Assembly: GCF_963576545.1 (NCBI RefSeq)
Contig: NW_026870455.1
Location: forward strand, 186,001 to 250,000
DNA: 64,000 nucleotides
Direction: 5' to 3'
Source of the DNA: Limanda limanda
Lineage: Eukaryota > Chordata > Actinopteri > Pleuronectiformes > Pleuronectidae
The notes beneath the pieces are model-generated. The model was not told the origin of the DNA, ran no database searches, and saw nothing but the letters and a program-made list of their open reading frames with translations. Below, piece after piece: positions 51,091-63,600 of the stretch (its first letter is position 1; every line of letters starts with the position of its first letter). Position numbers and translations under genes: made by a program.

Positions 51091-54000
51091 GGTGTGATGA
51101 AAAATTCAAGAATTTAACCTTTTCTTCCAAAAAAAGGCAGATCTCCCTGTTTCCAGCGCTTTTCTGACACTTGGGCTGACATGTGATGAAAAAGTCAGAA
51201 ATCTTAATCAATGCTTCCAAAAAAGGCTTATCTCCCGTTTCCAGCTGTTTAGTGACATTTGGGATGATGTGTGATAAAAAATTCAAGAATTTAACCATTT
51301 CTTCCAAAAAAGGCTTATCTCCCTGTTTCCAGCGCTTTTCTGACACTTGGGCTGACATGTGATGAAAAAGTCAGAAATCTTAATCAATGCTTCCAAAAAA
51401 GGCTTATCTCCCCGTTTCCAGCTGTTTAGGGACATTTGGGATGATGTGTGATGAAAAATTCAAGAATTTAACCATTTCTTCCAAAAAAGGCTTATCTCCC
51501 TGTTTCCAGCGCTTTTCTGACACTTGGGCTGACATGTGAAGAAAAAGTCAGAAATCTTAATCAATGCTTCCAAAAAAGGCTTATCTCCCCGTTTCCAGCT
51601 GTTTAGTGACATTTGGGATGATGTGTGATGAAAAATTCAAGAATTTAACCATTTCTTCCAAAAAAGGCTTATCTCCCTGTTTCCAGCGCTTTTCTGACAC
51701 TTGGGCTGACATGTGATGAAAAAGTCAGAAATCTTAATCAATGCTTCCAAAAAAGGCTTATCTCCCCGTTTCCAGCTGTTTAGTGACATTTTGGATGATG
51801 TGTGATGAAAAATTCAAGAATTTAACCATTTCTTCCAAAAAAGGCTTATCTCCCTGTTTCCAGCGCTTTTCTGACACTTGGGCTGACATGTGATGAAAAA
51901 GTCAGAAATCTTAATCAATGCTTCCAAAAAAGGCTTATCTCCCCGTTTCCAGCTGTTTAGTGACATTTGGGATGATGTGTGATGAAATATTCAAGAATTT
52001 AACCTTTTCTTCCAAAAAAAGGCAGATCTCCCTGTTTCCAGCACTTTTCTGACACTGGAGCTGATATGTGATGAAAAAGTCAAAATGTTAACCATTTCTT
52101 CCAAAAAATGCTTATCTCCCCGTTTCCAGCTGTTTAGTGACATTTGGGATGATGTGTGATGAAAAATTCAAGAATTTAACCATTTCTTCCAAAAAAGGCT
52201 TATCTCCCTGTTTCCAGCGCTTTTCTGACACTTGGGCTGACATGTGATGAAAAAGTCAGAAATCTTAATCAATGCTTCCAAAAAAGGCTTATCTCCCGTT
52301 TCCAGCTGTTTAGTGACATTTGGGATGATGTGTGATAAAAAATTCAAGAATTTAACCATTTCTTCCAAAAAAGGCTTATCTCCCTGTTTCCAGCGCTTTT
52401 CTGACACTTGGGCTGACATGTGATGAAAAAGTCAGAAATCTTAATCAATGCTTCCAAAAAAGGCTTATCTCCCCGTTTCCAGCTGTTTAGTGACATTTGG
52501 GATGATGTGTGATGAAAAATTCAAGAATATAACCTTTTCTTCCAAAAAAAGGCAGATCTCCCTGTTTCCAGCGCTTTTCTGACACTTGGGCTGACATGTG
52601 ATGAAAAAGTCAGAAATCTTAATCAATGCTTCCAAAAAAGGCTTATCTCCCCGTTTCCAGCTGTTTAGTGACATTTGGGATGATGTGTGATGAAAAATTC
52701 AAGAATTTAACCATTTCTTCCAAAAAAGGCTTATCTCCCTGTTTCCAGCGCTTTTCTGACACTTGGGCTGACATGTGATGAATAGTCAGAAATCTTAATC
52801 AATGCTTCCAAAAAAGGCTTATCTCCCCGTTTCCAGCTGTTTAGTGACATTTGGGATGAGGTGTGATGAAAAATTCAAGAATTTAACCTTTTCTTCCAAA
52901 AAAAGGCAGATCTCCCTGTTTCCAGCGCTTTTCTGACACTTGGGCTGACATGTGATGAAAAAGTCAGAAATCTTAATCAATGCTTCCAAAAAAGGCTTAT
53001 CTCCCGTTTCCAGCTGTTTAGTGACATTTGGGATGATGTGTGATAAAAAATTCAAGAATTTAACCATTTCTTCCAAAAAAGGCTTATCTCCCTGTTTCCA
53101 GCGCTTTTCTGACACTTGGGCTGACATGTGATGAAAAAGTCAGAAATCTTAATCAATGCTTCCAAAAAAGGCTTATCTCCCCGTTTCCAGCTGTTTAGTG
53201 ATATTTGGGATGATGTGTGATGAAAAATTCAAGAATTTAACCTTTTCTTCCAAAAAAAGGCAGATCTCCCTGTTTCCAGCGCTTTTCTGACACTGGAGCT
53301 GATATGTGATGAAAAAGCTAAAATGTTAACCATTGCTTCCAAAAAAGGCTTATCTCCCCGTTTCCAGCTGTTTAGGGACATTTGGGATGATGTGTGATGA
53401 AAAATTCAAGAATTTAACCATTTCTTCCAAAAAAGGCTTATCTCCCTGTTTCCAGCGCTTTTCTGACACTTGGGCTGACATGTGAAGAAAAAGTCAGAAA
53501 TCTTAATCAATGCTTCCAAAAAAGGCTTATCTCCCCGTTTCCAGCTGTTTAGTGACATTTGGGATGATGTGTGATGAAAAATTCAAGAATTTAACCATTT
53601 CTTCCAAAAAAGGCTTATCTCCCTGTTTCCAGCGCTTTTCTGACACTTGGGCTGACATGTGATGAAAAAGTCAGAAATCTTAATCAATGCTTCCAAAAAA
53701 GGCTTATCTCCCCGTTTCCAGCTGTTTAGTGACATTTGGGATGATGTGTGATGAAAAATTCAAGAATTTAACCATTTCTTCCAAAAAAGGCTTATCTCCC
53801 TGTTTCCAGCGCTTTTCTGACACTTGGGCTGACATGTGATGAAAAAGTCAGAAATCTTAATCAATGCTTCCAAAAAAGGCTTATCTCCCCGTTTCCAGCT
53901 GTTTAGTGACATTTGGGATGATGTGTGATGAAATATTCAAGAATTTAACCTTTTCTTCCAAAAAAAGGCAGATCTCCCTGTTTCCAGCACTTTTCTGACA

Positions 54001-57000
54001 CTGGAGCTGATATGTGATGAAAAAGTCAAAATGTTAACCATTTCTTCCAAAAAAGGCTTATCTCCCCGTTTCCAGCTGTTTAGTGACATTTGGGATGATG
54101 TGTGATGAAAAATTCAAGAATTTAACCATTTCTTCCAAAAAAGGCTTATCTCCCTGTTTCCAGCGCTTTTCTGACACTTGGGCTGACATGTGATGAAAAA
54201 GTCAGAAATCTTAATCAATGCTTCCAAAAAAGGCTTATCTCCCCGTTTCCAGCTGTTTAGTGACATTTGGGATGATGTGTGATGAAAAATTGAAGAATTT
54301 AACCTTTTCTTCCAAAAAAAGGCAGATCTCCCTGTTTCCAGCGCTTTTCTGACACTTGGGCTGACATGTGATGAAAAAGTCAGAAATCTTAATCAATGCT
54401 TCCAAAAAAGGCTTATCTCCCGTTTCCAGCTGTTTAGTGACATTTGGGATGATGTGTGATAAAAAATTCAAGAATTTAACCATTTCTTCCAAAAAAGGCT
54501 TATCTCCCTGTTTCCAGCGCTTTTCTGACACTTGGGCTGACATGTGATGAAAAAGTCAGAAATCTTAATCAATGCTTCCAAAAAAGGCTTATCTCCCCGT
54601 TTCCAGCTGTTTAGTGATATTTGGGATGATGTGTGATGAAAAATTCAAGAATTTAACCTTTTCTTCCAAAAAAAGGCAGATCTCCCTGTTTCCAGCGCTT
54701 TTCTGACACTGGAGCTGATATCTGATGAAAAAGCTAAAATGTTAACCATTGCTTCCAAAAAAGGCTTATCTCCCCGTTTCCAGCTGTTTAGGGACATTTG
54801 GGATGATGTGTGATGAAAAATTCAAGAATTTAACCATTTCTTCCAAAAAAGGCTTATCTCCCTGTTTCCAGCGCTTTTCTGACACTTGGGCTGACATGTG
54901 ATGAATAGTCAGAAATCTTAATCAATGCTTCCAAAAAAGGCTTATCTCCCCGTTTCCAGCTGTTTAGTGACATTTGGGATGAGGTGTGATGAAAAATTCA
55001 AGAATTTAACCTTTTCTTCCAAAAAAAGGCAGATCTCCCTGTTTCCAGCGCTTTTCTGACACTTGGGCTGACATGTGATGAAAAAGTCAGAAATCTTAAT
55101 CAATGCTTCCAAAAAAGGCTTATCTCCCGTTTCCAGCTGTTTAGTGACATTTGGGATGATGTGTGATGAAAAATTCAAGAATTTAACCATTTCTTCCAAA
55201 AAAGGCTTATCTCCCTGTTTCCAGCGCTTTTCTGACACTTGGGCTGACATGTGATGAAAAAGTCAGAAATCTTAATCAATGCTTCCAAAAAAGGCTTATC
55301 TCCCCGTTTCCAGCTGTTTAGTGACATTTGGGATGATGTGTGATGAAAAATTCAAGAATATAACCTTTTCTTCCAAAAAAAGGCAGATCTCCCTGTTTCC
55401 AGCGCTTTTCTGACACTTGGGCTGACATGTGATGAAAAAGTCAGAAATCTTAATCAATGCTTCCAAAAAAGGCTTATCTCCCCGTTTCCAGCTGTTTAGT
55501 GACATTTGGGATGATGTGTGATGAAAAATTCAAGAATTTAACCATTTCTTCCAAAAAAGGCTTATCTCCCTGTTTCCAGCGCTTTTCTGACACTTGGGCT
55601 GACATGTGATGAATAGTCAGAAATCTTAATCAATGCTTCCAAAAAAGGCTTATCTCCCCGTTTCCAGCTGTTTAGTGACATTTGGGATGAGGTGTGATGA
55701 AAAATTCAAGAATTTAACCTTTTCTTCCAAAAAAAGGCAGATCTCCCTGTTTCCAGCGCTTTTCTGACACTTGGGCTGACATGTGATGAAAAAGTCAGAA
55801 ATCTTAATCAATGCTCCCAAAAAAGGCTTATCTCCCGTTTCCAGCTGTTTAGTGACATTTGGGATGATGTGTGATAAAAAATTCAAGAATTTAACCATTT
55901 CTTCCAAAAAAGGCTTATCTCCCTGTTTCCAGCGCTTTTCTGACACTTGGGCTGACATGTGATGAAAAAGTCAGAAATCTTAATCAATGCTTCCAAAAAA
56001 GGCTTATCTCCCCGTTTCCAGCTGTTTAGGGACATTTGGGATGATGTGTGATGAAAAATTCAAGAATTTAACCATTTCTTCCAAAAAAGGCTTATCTCCC
56101 TGTTTCCAGCGCTTTTCTGACACTTGGGCTGACATGTGAAGAAAAAGTCAGAAATCTTAATCAATGCTTCCAAAAAAGGCTTATCTCCCCGTTTCCAGCT
56201 GTTTAGTGACATTTGGGATGATGTGTGATGAAAAATTCAAGAATTTAACCATTTCTTCCAAAAAAGGCTTATCTCCCTGTTTCCAGCGCTTTTCTGACAA
56301 TTGGGCTGACATGTGATGAAAAAGTCAGAAATCTTAATCAATGCTTCCAAAAAAGGCTTATCTCCCCGTTTCCAGCTGTTTAGTGACATTTGGGATGATG
56401 TGTGATGAAAAATTCAAGAATTTAACCATTTCTTCCAAAAAAGGCTTATCTCCCTGTTTCCAGCGCTTTTCTGACACTTGGGCTGACATGTGATGAAAAA
56501 GTCAGAAATCTTAATCAATGCTTCCAAAAAAGGCTTATCTCCCCGTTTCCAGCTGTTTAGTGACATTTGGGATGATGTGTGATGAAATATTCAAGAATTT
56601 AACCTTTTCTTCCAAAAAAAGGCAGATCTCCCTGTTTCCAGCACTTTTCTGACACTGGAGCTGATATGTGATGAAAAAGTCAAAATGTTAACCATTTCTT
56701 CCAAAAAATGCTTATCTCCCCGTTTCCAGCTGTTTAGTGACATTTGGGATGATGTGTGATGAAAAATTCAAGAATTTAACCATTTCTTCCAAAAAAGGCT
56801 TATCTCCCTGTTTCCAGCGCTTTTCTGACACTTGGGCTGACATGTGATGAAAAAGTCAGAAATCTTAATCAATGCTTCCAAAAAAGGCTTATCTCCCCGT
56901 TTCCAGCTGTTTAGTGACATTTGGGATGATGTGTGATGAAAAATTGAAGAATTTAACCTTTTCTTCCAAAAAAAGGCAGATCTCCCTGTTTCCAGCGCTT

Positions 57001-57684
57001 TTCTGACACTTGGGCTGACATGTGATGAAAAAGTCAGAAATCTTAATCAATGCTTCCAAAAAAGGCTTATCTCCCGTTTCCAGCTGTTTAGTGACATTTG
57101 GGATGATGTGTGATAAAAAATTCAAGAATTTAACCATTTCTTCCAAAAAAGGCTTATCTCCCTGTTTCCAGCGCTTTTCTGACACTTGGGCTGACATGTG
57201 ATGAAAAAGTCAGAAATCTTAATCAATGCTTCCAAAAAAGGCTTATCTCCCCGTTTCCAGCTGTTTAGTGACATTTGGGATGATGTGTGATGAAAAATTC
57301 AAGAATATAACCTTTTCTTCCAAAAAAAGGCAGATCTCCCTGTTTCCAGCGCTTTTCTGACACTTGGGCTGACATGTGATGAAAAAGTCAGAAATCTTAA
57401 TCAATGCTTCCAAAAAAGGCTTATCTCCCCGTTTCCAGCTGTTTAGTGACATTTGGGATGATGTGTGATGAAAAATTCAAGAATTTAACCATTTCTTCCA
57501 AAAAAGGCTTATCTCCCTGTTTCCAGCGCTTTTCTGACACTTGGGCTGACATGTGATGAATAGTCAGAAATCTTAATCAATGCTTCCAAAAAAGGCTTAT
57601 CTCCCCGTTTCCAGCTGTTTAGTGACATTTGGGATGAGGTGTGATGAAAAATTCAAGAATTTAACCTTTTCTTCCAAAAAAAGG
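51091..57684 (+). repeat. Mosaic satellite segment between large unit 2 and the third copy
   Basis: Here the order of variants follows neither large unit for long. About 51,010-52,295 matches 55,610-56,895 at 4,600 bp (26 dimers); shared landmarks are TTTAGGGAC at 51,425/56,025 and AAAAAATGC at 52,103/56,703. Segments near 52,465-53,127, 55,296-55,958 and 57,243-57,905 share the same succession of variants at 2,831 and 1,947 bp. Local novelties are ATTTTGGATG near 51,790, the AGCACTTTTC form near 52,040, 54,000 and 56,640, and ATGCTCCC near 55,813. The whole stretch remains A-B satellite with no gene. Confidence 0.75.
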
Positions 57685-60600
57685 CAGATCTCCCTGTTTC
57701 CAGCGCTTTTCTGACACTTGGGCTGACATGTGATGAAAAAGTCAGAAATCTTAATCAATGCTTCCAAAAAAGGCTTATCTCCCGTTTCCAGCTGTTTAGT
57801 GACATTTGGGATGATGTGTGATAAAAAATTCAAGAATTTAACCATTTCTTCCAAAAAAGGCTTATCTCCCTGTTTCCAGCGCTTTTCTGACACTTGGGCT
57901 GACATGTGATGAAAAAGTCAGAAATCTTAATCAATGCTTCCAAAAAAGGCTTATCTCCCCGTTTCCAGCTGTTTAGTGATATTTGGGATGATGTGTGATG
58001 AAAAATTCAAGAATTTAACCTTTTCTTCCAAAAAAAGGCAGATCTCCCTGTTTCCAGCGCTTTTCTGACACTGGAGCTGATATCTGATGAAAAAGCTAAA
58101 ATGTTAACCATTGCTTCCAAAAAAGGCTTATCTCCCCGTTTCCAGCTGTTTAGGGACATTTGGGATGATGTGTGATGAAAAATTCAAGAATTTAACCATT
58201 TCTTCCAAAAAAATGCTTATCTCCCTGTTTCCAGCGCTTTTCTGACACTTGGGCTGACATGTGATGAAAAAGTCAGAAATCTTAATCAATGCTTCCAAAA
58301 AAGGCGTATCTCCCCGTTTCCAGCTGTTTAGTGACATTTGTGATGATGTGTGATGAAAAAATGAAGAATTTAACCTTTTCTTCCAAAAAAAGGCAGATCT
58401 CCCTGTTTCCAGCGCCTTTCTGACACTGGAGCTGATATGTGATGAAAAAGTCAAAATGTTAACCATTGCTTCCAAAAAAGGCTTATCTCCCCGTTTCCAG
58501 CTGTTTAGTGACATTTGGGATGATGTGTGATGAAAAATTCAAGAATTTAACCATTTCTTCCAAAAAAGGCTTATCTCCCTGTTTCCAGCGCTTTTCTGAC
58601 ACTTGGGCTGACATGTGGTGAAAAAGTCAGAAATCTTAATCAATGCTTCCAAAAAAGGCTTATCTCCCCGTTTCCAGCTGTTTAGTGACATTTGGGATGA
58701 TGTGTGATGAAAAATTCAAGAATTTAACCTTTTCTTCCAAAAAAGGCTTATCTCCCTGTTTCCAGCGCTTTTCTGACACTTGGGCTGACATGTGATGAAA
58801 AAGTCAGAAATCTTAATCAATGCTTCCAAAAAAGGCTTATCTCCCCGTTTCCAGCTGTTTAGTGACATTTGGGATGATGTGTGATGAAAAATTCAAGAAT
58901 ATAACCTTTTCTTCCAAAAAAAGGCAGATCTCCCTGTTTCCAGCGCTTTTCTGACACTTGGGCTGACATGTGATGAAAAAGTCAGAAATCTTAATCAATG
59001 CTTCCAAAAAAGGCTTATCTCCCCGTTTCCAGCTGTTTAGTGACATTTGGGATGATGTGTGATGAAAAATTCAAGAATTTAACCATTTCTTCCAAAAAAG
59101 GCTTATCTCCCTGTTTCCAGCGCTTTTCTGACACTTGGGCTGACATGTGATGAAAAAGTCAGAAATCTTAATCAATGCTTCCAAAAAAGGCCTATCTCCC
59201 GTTTCCAGCTGTTTAGTGACATTTGGGATGATGTGTGATGAAAAATTCAAGAATTTAACCATTTCTTCCAAAAAAGGCTTATCTCCCTGTTTCCAGCGCT
59301 TTTCTGACACTTGGGCTGACATGTGATGAAAAAGTCAGAAATCTTAATCAATGCTTCCAAAAAAGGCTTATCTCCCCGTTTCCAGCTGTTTAGTGACATT
59401 TGGGATGATGTGTGATGAAAAATTCAAGAATATAACCTTTTCTTCCAAAAAAAGGCAGATCTCCCTGTTTCCAGCGCTTTTCTGACACTTGGGCTGACAT
59501 GTGATGAAAAAGTCAGAAATCTTAATCAATGCTTCCAAAAAAGGCTTATCTCCCCGTTTCCAGCTGTTTAGTGACATTTGGGATGATGTGTGATGAAAAA
59601 TTCAAGAATTTAACCATTTCTTCCAAAAAAGGCTTATCTCCCTGTTTCCAGCGCTTTTCTGACACTTGGGCTGACATGTGATGAATAGTCAGAAATCTTA
59701 ATCAATGCTTCCAAAAAAGGCTTATCTCCCCGTTTCCAGCTGTTTAGTGACATTTGGGATGAGGTGTGATGAAAAATTCAAGAATTTAACCTTTTCTTCC
59801 AAAAAAAGGCAGATCTCCCTGTTTCCAGCGCTTTTCTGACACTTGGGCTGACATGTGATGAAAAAGTCAGAAATCTTAATCAATGCTTCCAAAAAAGGCT
59901 TATCTCCCGTTTCCAGCTGTTTAGTGACATTTGGGATGATGTGTGATAAAAAATTCAAGAATTTAACCATTTCTTCCAAAAAAGGCTTATCTCCCTGTTT
60001 CCAGCGCTTTTCTGACACTTGGGCTGACATGTGATGAAAAAGTCAGAAATCTTAATCAATGCTTCCAAAAAAGGCTTATCTCCCCGTTTCCAGCTGTTTA
60101 GTGATATTTGGGATGATGTGTGATGAAAAATTAGAGATTTAACCTTTTCTTCCAAAAAAAGGCAGATCTCCCTGTTTCCAGCGCTTTTCTGACACTGGAG
60201 CTGATATGTGATGAAAAAGCTAAAATGTTAACCATTGCTTCCAAAAAAGGCTTATCTCCCCGTTTCCAGCTGTTTAGGGACATTTGGGATGATGTGTGAT
60301 GAAAAATTCAAGAATTTAACCATTTCTTCCAAAAAAGGCTTATCTCCCTGTTTCCAGCGCTTTTCTGACACTTGGGCTGACATGTGATGAAAAAGTCAGA
60401 AATCTTAATCAATGCTTCCAAAAAAGGCTTATCTCCCCGTTTCCAGCTGTTTAGTGACATTTGGGATAATGTGTGATGAAAAATTCAAGAATTTAACCTT
60501 TTCTTCCAAAAAAAGGCAGATCTCCCTGTTGCCAGCGCTTTTCTGACACTTGGGCTGACATGTGATGAAAAAGTCAGAAATCTTAATCAATGCTTCCAAA

Positions 60601-63600
60601 AAAGGCTTATCTCCCCGTTTCCAGCTGTTTAGTGACATTTGGGATGATGTGTGATGAAAAATTCAAGAATATAACCTTTTCTTCCAAAAAAAAGGCAGAT
60701 CTCCCTGTTTCCAGCGCTTTTCTGACACTTGGGCTGACATGTGATGAAAAAGTCAGAAATCTTAATCAATGCTTCCAAAAAAGGCTTATCTCCCGTTTCC
60801 AGCTGTTTAGTGACATTTGGGATGATGTGTGATAAAAAATTCAAGAATTTAACCATTTCTTCCAAAAAAGGCTTATCTCCCTGTTTCCAGCGCTTTTCTG
60901 ACACTTGGGCTGACATGTGATGAAAAAGTCAGAAATCTTAATCAATGCTTCCAAAAAAGGCTTATCTCCCCGTTTCCAGCTGTTTAGTGATATTTGGGAT
61001 GATGTGTGATGAAAAATTCAAGAATTTAACCTTTTCTTCCAAAAAAAGGCAGATCTCCCTGTTTCCAGCGCTTTTCTGACACTGGAGCTGATATCTGATG
61101 AAAAAGCTAAAATGTTAACCATTGCTTCCAAAAAAGGCTTATCTCCCCGTTTCCAGCTGTTTAGGGACATTTGGGATGATGTGTGATGAAAAATTCAAGA
61201 ATTTAACCATTTCTTCCAAAAAAGGCTTATCTCCCTGTTTCCAGCGCTTTTCTGACACTTGGGCTGACATGTGAAGAAAAAGTCAGAAATCTTAATCAAT
61301 GCTTCCAAAAAAGGCTTATCTCCCCGTTTCCAGCTGTTTAGTGACATTTGGGATGATGTGTGATGAAAAATTCAAGAATATAACCTTTTCTTCCAAAAAA
61401 AGGCAGATCTCCCTGTTTCCAGCGCCTTTCTGACACTGGAGCTGATATGTGATGAAAAAGTCAAAATGTTAATCATTGCTTCCAAAAAAGGCTTATCTCC
61501 CCGTTTCCAGCTGTTTAGTGACATTTGGGATGATGTGTGATGAAAAATTCAAGAATTTAACCATTTCTTCCAAAAAAGGCTTATCTCCCTGTTTCCAGCG
61601 CTTTCATGACACTTGGGCTGACATGTGATGAAAAAGTCAGAAATCTTAATCAATGCTTCCAAAAAAGGCTTATCTCCCCGTTTCCAGCTGTTTAGTGACA
61701 TTTGGGATAATGTGTGATGAAAAATTCAAGAATTTAACCTTTTCTTCCAAAAAAAGGCAGATCTCCCTGTTTCCAGCGCTTTTCTGACAATTGGGCTGAC
61801 ATGTGATGAAAAAGTCAGAAATCTTAATCAATGCTTCCAAAAAAGGCTTATCTTCCCGTTTCCAGCTGTTTAGTGACATTTGGGATGATGTGTGATGAAA
61901 AATTCAAGAATTTAACCTTTTCTTCCAAAAAAAGTCAGATCTCCCTGTTTCCAGCGCTTTTCTGACACTGGAGCTGATATGTGATGAAAAAGTCAAAATG
62001 TTAACCATTGCTTCCAAAAAAGGCTTATCTCCCCGTTTCCAGCTGTTTAGTGACATTTGGGATGATGTGTGATGAAAAATTCAAGAATTTAACCATTTCT
62101 TCCAAAAAAGGCTTATCTCCCTGTTTCCAGCGCTTTTCTGACACTTGGGCTGACATGTGATGAAAAAGTCAGAAATCTTAATCAATGCTTCCAAAAAAGG
62201 CTTATCTTCCCGTTTCCAGCTGTTTAGTGACATTTGGGATGATGTGTGATGAAAAATTCAAGAATTTAACCTTTTCTTCCAAAAAAAGTCAGATCTCCCT
62301 GTTTCCAGCGCTTTTCTGACACTGGAGCTGATATGTGATGAAAAAGTCAAAATGTTAACCATTGCTTCCAAAAAAGGCTTATCTCCCCGTTTCCAGCTGT
62401 TTAGTGACATTTGGGATGATGTGTGATGAAAAATTCAAGAATTTAACCATTTCTTCCAAAAAAGGCTTATCTCCCTGTTTCCAGCGCTTTTCTGACACTT
62501 GGGCTGACATGTGATGAAAAATTTAGAAATCTTAATCAATGCTTCCAAAAAAGGCTTATCTCCCCGTTTCCAGCTGTTTAGTGACATTTGGGATGATGTG
62601 TGATGAAATATTCAAGAATTTAACCTTTTCTTCCAAAAAAAGGCAGATCTCCCTGTTTCCAGCGCTTTTCTGACACTGGAGCTGATATGTGATGAAAAAG
62701 TCAAAATGTTAACCATTTCTTCCAAAAAAGGCTTATCTCCCCGTTTCCAGCTGTTTAGTGACATTTGGGATGATGTGTGATGAAAAATTCAAGAATATAA
62801 CCTTTTCTTCCAAAAAAAGGCAGATCTCCCTGTTTCCAGCGCTTTTCTGACACTTGGGCTGACATGTGATGAAAAAGTCAGAAATCTTAATCAATGCTTC
62901 CAAAAAAGGCTTATCTCCCCGTTTCCAGCTGTTTAGTGACATTTGGGATGATGTGTGATGAAAAATTCAAGAATTTAACCATTTCTTCCAAAAAAGGCTT
63001 ATCTCCCTGTTTCCAGCGCTTTTCTGACACTTGGGCTGACATGTGAAGAAAAAGTCAGAAATCTTAATCAATGCTTCCAAAAAAGGCTTATCTCCCCGTT
63101 TCCAGCTGTTTAGTGACATTTGGGATGATGTGTGATGAAAAATTCAAGAATATAACCTTTTCTTCCAAAAAAAGGCAGATCTCCCTGTTTCCAGCGCCTT
63201 TCTGACACTGGAGCTGATATGTGATGAAAAAGTCAAAATGTTAACCATTGCTTCCAAAAAAGGCTTATCTCCCCGTTTCCAGCTGTTTAGTGACATTTGG
63301 GATGATGTGTGATGAAAAATTCAAGAATTTAACCATTTCTTCCAAAAAAGGCTTATCTCCCTGTTTCCAGCGCTTTCATGACACTTGGGCTGACATGTGA
63401 TGAAAAAGTCAGAAATCTTAATCAATGCTTCCAAAAAAGGCTTATCTCCCCGTTTCCAGCTGTTTAGTGACATTTGGGATAATGTGTGATGAAAAATTCA
63501 AGAATTTAACCTTTTCTTCCAAAAAAAGGCAGATCTCCCTGTTTCCAGCGCTTTTCTGACAATTGGGCTGACATGTGATGAAAAAGTCAGAAATCTTAAT

